Shown in pieces: positions 18,481-27,842 of a stretch of 64,000 nucleotides of DNA; position 1 is the first letter of the stretch, and every line of letters starts with the position of its first letter. The stretch is from contig JAEQMT010000010.1 in the NCBI GenBank assembly GCA_016722945.1, forward strand, positions 389,765 to 453,764, given 5' to 3'. This DNA is from Desulfofustis sp. PB-SRB1 (GTDB taxonomy: Bacteria; Desulfobacterota; Desulfobulbia; Desulfobulbales; Desulfocapsaceae). Position numbers and translations under genes: made by a program. Under the pieces are notes generated by a model. That model was not told the DNA's origin and searched no databases. It worked only from the letters and a program-made list of their open reading frames with translations.

Positions 18481-19214
18481 ACAATAATAATTCCAAGCCC
18501 TTGTCGGAGACAGCCAAACAGTTCTACGACGAAAAATATTACTCGTCTGCAACAGCAGATGTCCGCGTGTCTGCGCACCTGCGAAAACTTGCAAAGAAAC
18601 TGGACATGCGTACGGGAACGAAGGTACTTGATGTCGCCTGCGGGACCGGAAACTGGCTGCTGGCCGCAGCGCACGAGGGCGCCGCGCCCTTCGGCATAGA
18701 TATTTCGGAGAAGGCGATCGCAATCTGCAGAAGGGTAATGTCGGACGGAACCTTCGTCTGCGCTGGAGCCGACACGCTGCCATTTGAGGACAGGGTGTTC
18801 GATCTTGTCTCCTGTCTGGGGGCCCTAGAACATTTTCCGGATATAGCACGAAGCTTGCGAGAAATCGTCAGGGTAGGAAAGGACGATGCCCGGTTCCTGC
18901 TGCTGGTGCCTAATTCGGGATTTCTTACCGCCCGGCTCGGTCTCTATTCCGGCACCCATCAGACTGAGGTGAAAGAAGAGGCGCACACTATCTCAGAGTG
19001 GGAAGCGATGTTTCGTGAAGCGGGGTTGACGGTCGAGAATAAATGGAGGGACCTGCATGTAGTGAGTTGGGATTGGATCGCTCAGGGGGGCATAAGGCAC
19101 ATTCCCGTGCGGGTCATGCAAGCCATAATGCTCTGCGTGTGGCCACTGAAGTGGCAGTATCAGGTATATTTTCTTTGTCGAAAAGTGAATGCAGTACTAG
19201 CCAATAAACCTTAA
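18477..19214 (+). CDS. Class I SAM-dependent methyltransferase
   Basis: A 245-residue protein with motif I VLDVACGTGNWLLAA near residue 52, an acidic FGIDIS at about 72, and motif IV-like DLVSCLGALEHF near 107. It starts in an ATGA overlap with the GT4 gene, so the two are co-transcribed, and ends 21 bp before a convergent glycosyltransferase gene. It probably methylates a sugar hydroxyl of the glycan; the target is not readable. Confidence 0.87.
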   Translation: MNNNNSKPLSETAKQFYDEKYYSSATADVRVSAHLRKLAKKLDMRTGTKVLDVACGTGNWLLAAAHEGAAPFGIDISEKAIAICRRVMSDGTFVCAGADTLPFEDRVFDLVSCLGALEHFPDIARSLREIVRVGKDDARFLLLVPNSGFLTARLGLYSGTHQTEVKEEAHTISEWEAMFREAGLTVENKWRDLHVVSWDWIAQGGIRHIPVRVMQAIMLCVWPLKWQYQVYFLCRKVNAVLANKP

Positions 19215-19235
19215 TTCCATCAATGATGTTGATAA

Positions 19236-20303
19236 TTAATTTTTTCTCAAAATCTGGTCCAAGCTAGTAGCTATTTCAGGCCAACCCTTTTGTGGACCAT
19301 AGTCGGGGATTGAATAGTTGATACTTGTGAGTATTTTTAAGCTAAGATCTGCAGCATCCCCTGGAATAAATAGCAAGTCTTTATTCTCTTTTAGGATCCA
19401 TTCAGTTGCTAGTGTACTGGCTGCGACAACCGGCACCTCACAGGCCATAGCTTCATAGAGTTTTGCCGGATAGCTGTGATTGCCGAAACTGGATTGTTTG
19501 TTCATCACTGTCAACACATCCATGCTGTTTATAAACGCTGGAACCTTATCGTCTGGCAGATAGCCGATCCAGCGGGCAAAAGATGGTAGGGATACCGAAC
19601 GTGATTTTCTTCCAGTCAAGATTAATTCCACCTTACCTAGTTTGTTCTTCACTAGCGAAAATGCTTCAAACAACGTTTTCAATCCACGCGTCGGATGTAT
19701 TGAGCCGCAATACCCGATTAATTTCTTATTTGTTGGAAGGCCAAGCGACTGTCTGCAGGCCTTTTTGTCCATAGGTACGAATTCCGGGTCAGTAGCCATC
19801 GGTAAAACTTCGACAGGCATACCGGGGCGGTTTTTAGTGAGCAGATTGGCAAGGCCTGGCCCTACGGCGGTGACGGTTGTGGCTCGTGAAAGCGCTTTAC
19901 GCCAGGCCCAGTGCAAAGGCTTACACCATGGGATGTAGCTTTCGTAGTTGTCGTAGGCATCTATGATGGATTTTGCACTAGATTGCCTTGCAAGCCACTC
20001 TGCCAGAATCCCATACCAGGTATCGGAGAACCCAACGATCCAGCCAGGATGAATTTCTGAGGCGATTCTTTTGGCTTCTTTTACATAGCCGCCGGGCCCC
20101 CAGGGCAGTGCAGAGATTGAATGCAGGTGAAAGTTGCAATTTTGTTTGTAAACGGACGGTTCAAGCTTATAGCTGAGAAGCACCAGATGCACCTGGTGAC
20201 CATGTTCTGCCAGAAGGCTTGGAAGATAATAGAAACGGCCATATGGCCGGGTGATGAGATCGCGCCCTTGGGGGCAGCGTTTGCAGAGGAATACGATTTT
20301 CAA
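19236..20303 (-). CDS. GT4 glycosyltransferase
   Basis: A 355-residue GT-B-type enzyme. The C-terminal half has LIGYCGSIHPTRGLKTLFEAF near residue 215 and YPAKLYEAMACEVPVVAAS at about 293, the usual donor-binding signature with the Glu of EAMA. It is the last gene of the minus-strand glycan operon and converges on the methyltransferase gene 21 bp away. Sequence is more AT-rich than the plus-strand group. Confidence 0.88.
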   Translation of the reverse strand: MKIVFLCKRCPQGRDLITRPYGRFYYLPSLLAEHGHQVHLVLLSYKLEPSVYKQNCNFHLHSISALPWGPGGYVKEAKRIASEIHPGWIVGFSDTWYGILAEWLARQSSAKSIIDAYDNYESYIPWCKPLHWAWRKALSRATTVTAVGPGLANLLTKNRPGMPVEVLPMATDPEFVPMDKKACRQSLGLPTNKKLIGYCGSIHPTRGLKTLFEAFSLVKNKLGKVELILTGRKSRSVSLPSFARWIGYLPDDKVPAFINSMDVLTVMNKQSSFGNHSYPAKLYEAMACEVPVVAASTLATEWILKENKDLLFIPGDAADLSLKILTSINYSIPDYGPQKGWPEIATSLDQILRKN

Positions 20304-20322
20304 AGTAACATTTCGATCAATT

Positions 20323-21558
20323 TCATTGACCAGCTACTTCTGAATAAACGCGTTGATACTGTTCAGCTACTACTGGATATGAAAATTGTGCAACTGCCCG
20401 AGTACGAGCATTTGCACTTAGTTCACCACTTTCTTTTTGATCCAGAACCCAGCAGATACCCTGCGCAAGATCTTCAACATCAAATGGCTCGGCTAAGTAT
20501 CCAGTACGCAGATGTTCGACTATATCTGAAAGCCCAGAGGTTTCAAACGCCACAACGGGCGTTCCACAAGCGTGCGCTTCAGATGCAGTTTGACCAAACG
20601 CTTCTATTCGAGAGGGGACAACCGTTAGGTCCGCTGCGCTATATAACAGGTTTAGACTAATATCATCATACAAGTGGCCTCTAAAGTGAATAGGAAAACC
20701 CAAATCAAGTGGTGATTCTGGTGAGAGTTGGCCAAATATTGCTAATCTCAAATCAAATAATTTACCTTGTAAACCTTTTAGAGCCGCAGCAAGCAAGTCG
20801 AAACCTTTTATGGGGTTATTATTTCCACTCATGGCACCAAAAAGTATTAGTGGCCCATCCTCAGGTAACCTCATTAACCGCCTCGCAACTCTTTGATTTA
20901 TCGGCTGCCATTGATCAGTGTCGATAGCATTGGGTACAATAAAAACTGGCCAGTCTCGCATGAGTGCACTTTGTTTTACGCAATTAGCAAGCCAGCAACT
21001 CGGAGTGACTATATGTATCGGCCGTTTCCAATGTTTTTGTTTACGCTGCCAAGTGAACTTGTTTAGGTCGAAACCGCTTTCATAATTAGGGCGATTCACT
21101 TTTAGATAACCATCCCGCCAACGAAAATCATCTGTATAGTGTTCTGCACCACAAAAGGCCCACATATCATGTAAGGTCCATACAATTGGACCCCGTAGCC
21201 TGCCAATGTCAGCAATAGACATCATCTCTTTGTTTATCCAGTGGAGATGGGTTATTGAATTGGTTTGTTTGTTGAGGTTCCTCGATCGCCAAGTGGGCAT
21301 GTTGGCGGGTGAGTGCATGTTATGGTTTCGAGTTTTAAGTAGTCTCGCGAACAGAATCCCCATTATCTTTCTGATAAAAACCATTCCCTGTTGCCAATCT
21401 CCATCTGGTGGTTTAACGGTCCAATCTCCTGAGTTTGCTACGTCGACCATCATCGTTGAATCGATGCCATGGTCGAGCAAGGCATGATGGATCCGATATG
21501 CGGCACGCGCGGCGCCACCGGAAGTATCGGATTGGCTCAGGTGGGTAATTTTCATCAA
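20323..21558 (-). CDS. GT4 glycosyltransferase (WcaC-like)
   Basis: A 411-residue GT-B enzyme. The N-terminal SQSDTSGGAARAAYRIHHAL and THLHWINKEM and the C-terminal IEAFGQTASEAHACGTPVV are typical of the WcaC-type GT4 enzymes that build colanic acid-like polymers. Its start overlaps the end of the methyltransferase gene at 21555 by 4 bp, so it belongs to the same operon. Confidence 0.9.
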   Translation of the reverse strand: MMKITHLSQSDTSGGAARAAYRIHHALLDHGIDSTMMVDVANSGDWTVKPPDGDWQQGMVFIRKIMGILFARLLKTRNHNMHSPANMPTWRSRNLNKQTNSITHLHWINKEMMSIADIGRLRGPIVWTLHDMWAFCGAEHYTDDFRWRDGYLKVNRPNYESGFDLNKFTWQRKQKHWKRPIHIVTPSCWLANCVKQSALMRDWPVFIVPNAIDTDQWQPINQRVARRLMRLPEDGPLILFGAMSGNNNPIKGFDLLAAALKGLQGKLFDLRLAIFGQLSPESPLDLGFPIHFRGHLYDDISLNLLYSAADLTVVPSRIEAFGQTASEAHACGTPVVAFETSGLSDIVEHLRTGYLAEPFDVEDLAQGICWVLDQKESGELSANARTRAVAQFSYPVVAEQYQRVYSEVAGQ

Positions 21559-22394
21559 CTAGAGAACATTTTTTTTATTAATTCGAAGGGATAAATGCAA
21601 AAATTAAGAAAAGGACCAATAAACCGACTTAACATCTCAGCCGAACGGGCGTCAGAAAGGTTTAATGTGCCAGAGCGTTGATAAATCATCGCATGTCTTG
21701 CTCCTGGTACTCTACCTAAATATTTGAAACCCATAGCCTTCATCACAAAGGTAAAGGTATGTCGTAAATGAAAAGTAGCAGGAAGGTGACACTTGATAAC
21801 AGGGCTAAAGCAGTTGGCAAAAACTACTATGCCATCCATTTTCACAGATGATCCTATCCTGTGGGCTAAATTGATCGGGTCTTCAACATGCTCAAGAACG
21901 TCTTGGGCGACAATTGCATCATAGTACGGTTCAATATCTGGCTTAATGGTGATAGTGGCAAAACGTTTCACTCGATCAAATCCCAACTTAGTAGGGTAAG
22001 GTTCTATAATCGAAATTTTAGTAATGGGAGATAGTTTATTGATGGCTAAAGCTAGTTCCCCGAACCCTCCACCATAATCAGCAACCTCGTAAATTTTTAG
22101 ATTGATAAGATAGTTAGCTATAGCTAGCCTATGTTTAACAGAGACCGGATCAACCGCTGTGAATATACCATTCATAAGCCAGACAGGATGACTGTAGAAT
22201 GCGTCAATAGGCTGAGTACCAATTGGTTTTAAATTGTCCAAACCCAAGATATCCCAGATTCGATCCATTTCGCTCCAGATCCATGAAAGTTTCGGTAAAT
22301 CTTCCGGTAAGCGAATAAGATATGATTCGGTGTCTTGGTCAATTTTGTTTCGAGATATTGCAAATCCCCAAACAGATAATGGAAGGTTGTTCAT
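21555..22394 (-). CDS. Class I SAM-dependent methyltransferase
   Basis: A 279-residue protein with a motif I region YEVADYGGGFGELALAI near residue 102, ISIIEPYP as the acidic loop, and YDAIVAQDVLEHVEDP near 157, a layout common in polysaccharide-locus methyltransferases. It overlaps both neighbours by 4 bp (ATGA-type). Substrate unknown; a glycan hydroxyl is most likely. Confidence 0.85.
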   Translation of the reverse strand: MNNLPLSVWGFAISRNKIDQDTESYLIRLPEDLPKLSWIWSEMDRIWDILGLDNLKPIGTQPIDAFYSHPVWLMNGIFTAVDPVSVKHRLAIANYLINLKIYEVADYGGGFGELALAINKLSPITKISIIEPYPTKLGFDRVKRFATITIKPDIEPYYDAIVAQDVLEHVEDPINLAHRIGSSVKMDGIVVFANCFSPVIKCHLPATFHLRHTFTFVMKAMGFKYLGRVPGARHAMIYQRSGTLNLSDARSAEMLSRFIGPFLNFCIYPFELIKKMFSS

Positions 22395-23341
22395 TTCTGT
22401 ATTGATCTGGTATTTAGGCGAAATAAAATTTGTAGAATTCGCAATAGTAACAACAATGTAATTCTTGGGAACCGGATATTTCTTCCTTCAAAATGATGAT
22501 AAAATACATAGGTGTCTGCTTCAAAGTAACGTCGTACTTCTTTAGGGTGTTTCAAGGCACCAATGCTGTTAGTGGTATGGCTGTCTTTTTCTGATAATTT
22601 GGAAGTGGTATGTGACGCTTCAGGTCCGAATCCGATATTGCTTACTAAATTAACATTTGGTGTTGCGGTTAATCCACCATGATGCCATAGACTCGCGGTC
22701 CATTGATAATCCCATGTGTCGATTTTGTTTTTGTACACCCTGTTAAATATTCTTTTCCAATACCAACGCTCTAAAGGATCTGGATTGATATCTCTCCAAC
22801 CAGAGGACTTTTGCCAATCCGGCCAAAACGCTATATCCCCTTGATATAATTTCCAGGCACGACGCCAACTAGCCCATCCCCAACAATGATTGTATTTTGA
22901 GAAGTAATATGATGCTTCACCACGTATTTTACCATTCTGGAAATTATTACCCGTAATGACTGCTACTCTGTCATTATTAGCGTAATGTCTCAGCAGTGTC
23001 TCGCAAAAATGGAAAAAATCTAGGTGCGGTAAACAATCATCTTCCAATATAATTCCAAGCTCTTCGTTTCTGAAAAACCAGGTGATTGCTTCACTTACAG
23101 CAGCCTTGCAGCCTAAGTTATTATTCCGAAAAAGCGTGTTAACATCGCATGGCCAATCTACCTGTGTTGCGATAGTCCTTGCCTGTTCTGTTTTTGATCT
23201 GTCGCTTTCTATTCCCTGGCGCGGCCCATCGGCTCCGATATAGAGCCGGGGAGGCTGGACCTTACGGATTCTATCAAACACCTGGGCGGTCATCTCCGGG
23301 CGGTTAAATATGAGAAAGAGTATAGGAGTGGATAGTCTCAT
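22391..23341 (-). CDS. GT2-like sugar nucleotide transferase (HlpA-like)
   Basis: A 316-residue protein that begins TPILFLIFNRPEMTAQVFD and contains GIILEDDCLPHLDFF near residue 94, where the EDD forms the metal-binding motif. CWGWASWRRAW near 150 is characteristic of this group, often named hemolytic protein HlpA-like. It is thought to be a GT-A glycosyltransferase. It overlaps the downstream methyltransferase gene by 4 bp. Confidence 0.85.
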   Translation of the reverse strand: MRLSTPILFLIFNRPEMTAQVFDRIRKVQPPRLYIGADGPRQGIESDRSKTEQARTIATQVDWPCDVNTLFRNNNLGCKAAVSEAITWFFRNEELGIILEDDCLPHLDFFHFCETLLRHYANNDRVAVITGNNFQNGKIRGEASYYFSKYNHCWGWASWRRAWKLYQGDIAFWPDWQKSSGWRDINPDPLERWYWKRIFNRVYKNKIDTWDYQWTASLWHHGGLTATPNVNLVSNIGFGPEASHTTSKLSEKDSHTTNSIGALKHPKEVRRYFEADTYVFYHHFEGRNIRFPRITLLLLLRILQILFRLNTRSIQK

Positions 23342-23524
23342 TTAGCCGAGGGCTTGACATTGGTGCCTAAAAGTACTCCTAACTTCAATGAGCCATAAAT
23401 AAGTTGACCACATAGAGTTTCGAAGATATCCATTCTTGACATAAGTCGGGTGGCCAGAGGCAGCATGATATGGAAACCGATATTTCACAAAAAATTTGAA
23501 TAATATTCCCATATCCTTGCACAA
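23342..23524 (-). CDS. Short hypothetical frame, possible remnant
   Basis: A frame open for about 70 codons between two glycosyltransferase genes, containing RFPYHAASGHPTYV and RNSMWSTYLWLIE. It would need TTG (23524) or an internal ATG to start and shows no family match. The in-frame sequence continues upstream without a stop into the end of the next gene, so it may be a C-terminal relic of a lost gene. Confidence 0.25.
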   Translation of the reverse strand: MCKDMGILFKFFVKYRFPYHAASGHPTYVKNGYLRNSMWSTYLWLIEVRSTFRHQCQALG

Positions 23525-23549
23525 AAATGAAAGCCTAGGATTGTACCAG

Positions 23550-24743
23550 TTAATATTGATCAGATTTGCTATCCAGAAATAGTTTATATCCTTTCTCTAA
23601 TATTTTATCGCATGATAAAATATCTCCATAATCAGCATGTGAATGTGATCGAAATCTTAAAATATTTTTAAAAGTTATTATCTTTTTTATTTTAAATAAA
23701 ACAAAAGAAAAATATTTTTTTATGTGAAATAAATAATAAAAATATATATGCTTCGGAACTTCAACTCCTAAATCTTCTCCAAGTTTCTTGAGATCATAAA
23801 TTTCCACTTTGTTTTTTAACTTAATTATCGCATCATAGAAAAGTTTTCTTACTTTTTTAAGAGTAAATTCGTTATATGATGTTATTGGGAAAGCTGAGAT
23901 GTAAGCCTCAAAAAAGACTAAACTAAAGGTCATCACTTTTAGGTCACCTAAAGATTTGTGTATTGTCAGGGCATCGATGTGATGCATACCGTAAAAATCT
24001 TCGTCACGATCTTTTATAATCTTTTTATCTTCGGTAATAGCTTTGTGCGGTGAACTGCCAACCCAAGTCATTGGGATTCCAGTTTCAATATATCTATAAG
24101 TGTGGATACAGGCCATTAAAGCACTATAGGCGTCAGGAGTTACTGATTTGAAATATACATCATTCTGGGACTGCAAGACTCTATTAATCAACGAACGTCT
24201 ATGGAAACCACCAGAATACATTTGTGGTAGTGAAATATAATCGATTTCACAATCTAAAGTACGCTTGAGTTGCTTTTTAGAGTCTTGCCATTTTTCACCT
24301 GTTGTGAAAGATAGGGATACAACTAAATCACCATAAGTCTCTTGGCAACCTTCCCAAAAGTAATAGGCTCTAGGAGAAAATATCGCCTCTGCTTGTGGAT
24401 ACTTTTTTATTAAATAACGTAAATGCTCATAACAGTGGGGCATAACAGCGTCATCATCTCCAATAAAGGTGACCCATTCTCCTCTTGAATTTCTTAATAA
24501 AAATTCAAAATTTTCATGCATAGGCAATGGAACTGAAGGACGAACTACCTTCAAACGTTTATCTGAAAATGAATCGCATATGGTTGAACTTTCATCCACG
24601 CTGTGGTTATCACTCACTATTATTTCAATTGAACTAGAGGATATGTTAAGGCAACTTTGTATAGCATATTTTAAATAATTTGCTCGGTTTCTTGTAGGGA
24701 TCAAAAGAGAAAGTATCGGTCTATTTTCGTCAATCATGGTCAT
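23550..24743 (-). CDS. GT2 glycosyltransferase, AT-rich
   Basis: A 397-residue GT-A enzyme. The N-terminus has LSLLIPTRNRANYLKYAI, IIVSDNHSVDES near 37 and WVTFIGDDDAVMPH near 91 with the metal-binding DDD. The second half lacks recognised domains and is rich in Lys, Phe and Tyr. It is strikingly more AT-rich than the rest of the window, with long A/T runs, suggesting acquisition from another genome. A 121-bp gap separates it from the flippase gene. Confidence 0.87.
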   Translation of the reverse strand: MTMIDENRPILSLLIPTRNRANYLKYAIQSCLNISSSSIEIIVSDNHSVDESSTICDSFSDKRLKVVRPSVPLPMHENFEFLLRNSRGEWVTFIGDDDAVMPHCYEHLRYLIKKYPQAEAIFSPRAYYFWEGCQETYGDLVVSLSFTTGEKWQDSKKQLKRTLDCEIDYISLPQMYSGGFHRRSLINRVLQSQNDVYFKSVTPDAYSALMACIHTYRYIETGIPMTWVGSSPHKAITEDKKIIKDRDEDFYGMHHIDALTIHKSLGDLKVMTFSLVFFEAYISAFPITSYNEFTLKKVRKLFYDAIIKLKNKVEIYDLKKLGEDLGVEVPKHIYFYYLFHIKKYFSFVLFKIKKIITFKNILRFRSHSHADYGDILSCDKILEKGYKLFLDSKSDQY

Positions 24744-24864
24744 TTTATTGTTATAAAATTAGTGAATAAATTAAGCATTGAGTCTATGCAAATATCTTGA
24801 GGCGCCCAAGGGTGCGTACTTCACTTAATTGATCAATTTCAGCAGAGCAATTAGTTGGGTAGAT

Positions 24865-26385
24865 TCAGTCTCCATATGCGTTGGTGTATTTAATAAAGTA
24901 AGGATTTAAGGTACTGGTTAATAGGCGCCGAACGTCAACAGCAGTCAGAAGAGATGCTCCAATGGTTATGGTTGCGGCGACCAAGAGCAGCAGGAATTCA
25001 GTTAAAGTGTTCTCTGATAAATGCCAAATGATTTTCAGCATATAGGCAGTAACGAGACTCGCTCCTAAAGGAAACAGAAGATCACGTAAGTACCAGCGAA
25101 ACTTTTCTCCCGTTAATATTTTCTGATACATCAAATGTATGCCTACCAGCACATATCCTGCGTTCAGGAAGACCCACACCCAAGCCGCCCCCTCAGCACC
25201 ATATCGCGGTGTGGCCCAGAGAATCGCCGGTACAATGAAGAGGACAGCGACAATGTTGATTTTTATGGTTAATCCGGTCCAACCGTGGGCAAGTTGTGTC
25301 TGGTAAGGAATCCACATCAGACCATTCAGCAAGTTTCCCAGCATCAGAAGACTGAGCAACGGTGCCGAGCGGGCAGCGAGTAAGTGATCCTGTGCCCAGA
25401 GCCGCAGAAGAGTTTCGGGGAAGACGATGATCACAATTGCCGCGCTGCCGGCAATTACGCTGACCATCTGTGCCCCCAGGTGATAGGTCTTGATAAGCGC
25501 GTCACGGTCGTCCTGAGCGTACAGTTCGCACAGGCGCGGGTAAAATGCCTGGGTGATCGGCGAGATTAGCATATAGAGGGCGCCTGCGACCACCGCAGCC
25601 AAGGTGTAGAAACCGTACTCGCTCAGGCTGAGTAGTTTGGAAAGCAGAATCTTGTCCATCTGCGTCAGCAGCAGTGTCAGGAACGTGATGCCAGTCATCC
25701 CCCCTGCAAATCGCCAAACACCTTGCAGGGCAGAACGCGAGAAGTGCGCCCTATGCCCGGAACTCGGCAGGCTGGCATAGGTGATTGTAGCCAGGGTGCT
25801 CAAAGTGAGAAGTGAGAGAAATCCTTGCCAGATAAAAAAGGCCTGGATGGTTGGCGAGATCCAGGCAAAGACAGCGATGGCGCCGAGTCCGCGTATCGTT
25901 GCCAAACTGCTGTTGACGACATTGAACAAAACCTGACGTTGAAGGCCAATAATACTGCTGCGGTAGATGGTCTCAATAAAACGTAACGCGGTAACCAAGC
26001 CCATTAAGGCAAAAGCTTGCGTAACAACCTCAACCGGTAATGTCTCGGCCTGCAGCCATGACCTGGCGATCCAATTGGCGCCAAACGCCACACTGCCGGC
26101 GATCAGGGCCGCTACGCCAAATGCGATAAATTCGATGGTTCTCAGCAGATCGCGAATGGATTGTGCGCTGTGATGACCGCCGGTAAAGTACGCCATTTCA
26201 CGGCTGAGTGTTGGTGTCATGCCCATATCCAACAGGCTGAACCACGCTGTGAGCACGGCGAAAATACCTATCAAACCATATGCTTCAATGCCGAGATATT
26301 TGATATATAACGGAATGAAAGCCAGGCCCATCAAAGCAGTCCAGCCCTGGCCGAGGTAATTGGCGATGATGTTTCGTTTGAGCAT
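24865..26385 (-). CDS. Wzx-type polysaccharide flippase
   Basis: A 506-residue integral membrane protein with twelve to fourteen helices and the start NIIANYLGQGWTALMGLAFI typical of the PST/MATE-like flippases. It should move the undecaprenyl-linked glycan repeat across the inner membrane. It begins 10 bp after the CmcI-like gene. No Wzy-type polymerase is recognised in the window, which leaves an ABC-independent route to the oligosaccharyltransferase as one possibility. Confidence 0.9.
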   Translation of the reverse strand: MLKRNIIANYLGQGWTALMGLAFIPLYIKYLGIEAYGLIGIFAVLTAWFSLLDMGMTPTLSREMAYFTGGHHSAQSIRDLLRTIEFIAFGVAALIAGSVAFGANWIARSWLQAETLPVEVVTQAFALMGLVTALRFIETIYRSSIIGLQRQVLFNVVNSSLATIRGLGAIAVFAWISPTIQAFFIWQGFLSLLTLSTLATITYASLPSSGHRAHFSRSALQGVWRFAGGMTGITFLTLLLTQMDKILLSKLLSLSEYGFYTLAAVVAGALYMLISPITQAFYPRLCELYAQDDRDALIKTYHLGAQMVSVIAGSAAIVIIVFPETLLRLWAQDHLLAARSAPLLSLLMLGNLLNGLMWIPYQTQLAHGWTGLTIKINIVAVLFIVPAILWATPRYGAEGAAWVWVFLNAGYVLVGIHLMYQKILTGEKFRWYLRDLLFPLGASLVTAYMLKIIWHLSENTLTEFLLLLVAATITIGASLLTAVDVRRLLTSTLNPYFIKYTNAYGD

Positions 26386-26395
26386 CAGCAGAGAT

Positions 26396-27160
26396 TTACC
26401 GTATCCGCTTCAAGTACCCATCCGGTGCGACACTAATCAGGAGTTTGTGCTCGATCTGTTTGTCGATCTCAAACTCGGGATGGGTTTTAAGGTACTGATG
26501 GACGGCGGTTTTGGGGTTATTGCCGGGACCCCATGGTCGGTCAGGAAACATTTCAGCGGGCATATTGTCGATGATGGTGTCGAAGACGACACAATAGCTG
26601 CCCGGGTTGACCAGGGGGGCATAGGCCTCCAACTCGGCCAGAACGTGATCGTGGGTGTGCATGGCGTCGAGACAGACCAGTATACGCTCATGGTTGGCTG
26701 CCACTTTGTTCACCTGATCTATCACTTCCGGGGCGATGGACGACCCTTCGATCATATCGATTCGTGAAAACATGGGGTGGGCCTCTATTGCTTCGCGGTT
26801 GTGGGCACGAATGTCGATATCGATGCCCATAACCTTACGATTGGATTGGGCTGGATTCATGGATTGTCCGGCCTCGATGGCATCGGCCATGTCGAGCAGG
26901 GCCAGCATCGAGGCACTGAGGATCAGTGATCCACCGTGGGCGATGCCGGTTTCGATGATCAGGTCCGGCTTGACGGCCCAGATGATCTCCTGCATTGCCA
27001 CGATATCTTGGGGGTATTGGATGATAGGACTAGAAAGCCAACAAAAATTATAAGTGTATTTATAAGATGCACTATGATTCATCCATGCAAGTGAAGTATT
27101 CTTCAACTTCTTGTCATTGGCTATAAGTTTAATGTTATTTATCACTTCATGAAGGAACAT
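26396..27160 (-). CDS. CmcI/rhamnosyl O-methyltransferase family protein
   Basis: A 254-residue protein of the cephalosporin hydroxylase (CmcI) family, which are SAM-dependent O-methyltransferases despite the historic name. IIETGIAHGGSLILSASML near residue 70 is the SAM-binding loop, VMGIDIDIR at about 112 the acidic strand, and CLDAMHTHDHVLAELEAY near 161 the family hallmark with metal-binding-like Asp and His. It likely methylates a deoxyhexose in the glycan. Confidence 0.87.
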   Translation of the reverse strand: MFLHEVINNIKLIANDKKLKNTSLAWMNHSASYKYTYNFCWLSSPIIQYPQDIVAMQEIIWAVKPDLIIETGIAHGGSLILSASMLALLDMADAIEAGQSMNPAQSNRKVMGIDIDIRAHNREAIEAHPMFSRIDMIEGSSIAPEVIDQVNKVAANHERILVCLDAMHTHDHVLAELEAYAPLVNPGSYCVVFDTIIDNMPAEMFPDRPWGPGNNPKTAVHQYLKTHPEFEIDKQIEHKLLISVAPDGYLKRIR

Positions 27161-27194
27161 AGTCTCTATATATCTCCAAATTTACTTTATGATT

Positions 27195-27836
27195 TTAGAA
27201 TTTATTGTATCTAATAATTTTCCCTGGATTTCCAACTACGACAGCATAATCTGGGATATCATTAATGACTACACAACCAGCTCCTATTGTGACATAGTTA
27301 CCTATTTTGATACGCGGCAAGATTGTAGAATTGGTTCCAATAAAGCAGCATGATCCTACTTCGCAGCAACCTGATATACTGGCAGCATGAGCAATAAATG
27401 TTGATTCACCAATAACACTTTCATGAGCCACAAGAGCACCAATATGGATGCTACAATTATTACACAATTTTGCAGATGCTTGGACGATAACTGATTCTTG
27501 TATATATATTCCTAGACCAACATCAACCATACTTAGATTTACAGACGGATGAATGAAATTAGTCATCAACCCTCCAGAATTTATAATATCCTTGGTTATG
27601 TAGTGCCTAGAAAGTATATCTCCTGTGATAAGATTTACAAATCTAACATCTGGATTTATCAATTGATTTACACACTTTTGTCCACCAATTATATCATATC
27701 CAAAGAAATTCTTGCCGTGTTTTGATTTGTCGTTATCAAGAAAACCGGCTACTTGGAAATCAGGAGATGAATTTTCTACTGCTTGTATCATTCTGATTGT
27801 TTCAGGATTTGATGCCCCAAAAAGATAGATTTTCAT
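27195..27836 (-). CDS. PglD/NeuD-type sugar acyltransferase
   Basis: A 213-residue protein. The N-terminal part starts KIYLFGASNPETIRMI, a Rossmann-like nucleotide-sugar binding half; the C-terminal part shows left-handed beta-helix hexapeptide repeats (for example ESTFIAHAASISG and IGNYVTIGAGCVVINDI) with a His in the FIHPSVNL/AHESVIG region. Such enzymes transfer acetyl or another acyl group to the amino group of 4-amino sugars. It lies 6 bp downstream of the DegT-type aminotransferase gene, which would make its substrate. Confidence 0.88.
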   Translation of the reverse strand: MKIYLFGASNPETIRMIQAVENSSPDFQVAGFLDNDKSKHGKNFFGYDIIGGQKCVNQLINPDVRFVNLITGDILSRHYITKDIINSGGLMTNFIHPSVNLSMVDVGLGIYIQESVIVQASAKLCNNCSIHIGALVAHESVIGESTFIAHAASISGCCEVGSCCFIGTNSTILPRIKIGNYVTIGAGCVVINDIPDYAVVVGNPGKIIRYNKF

Positions 27837-27842
27837 AGCAAT

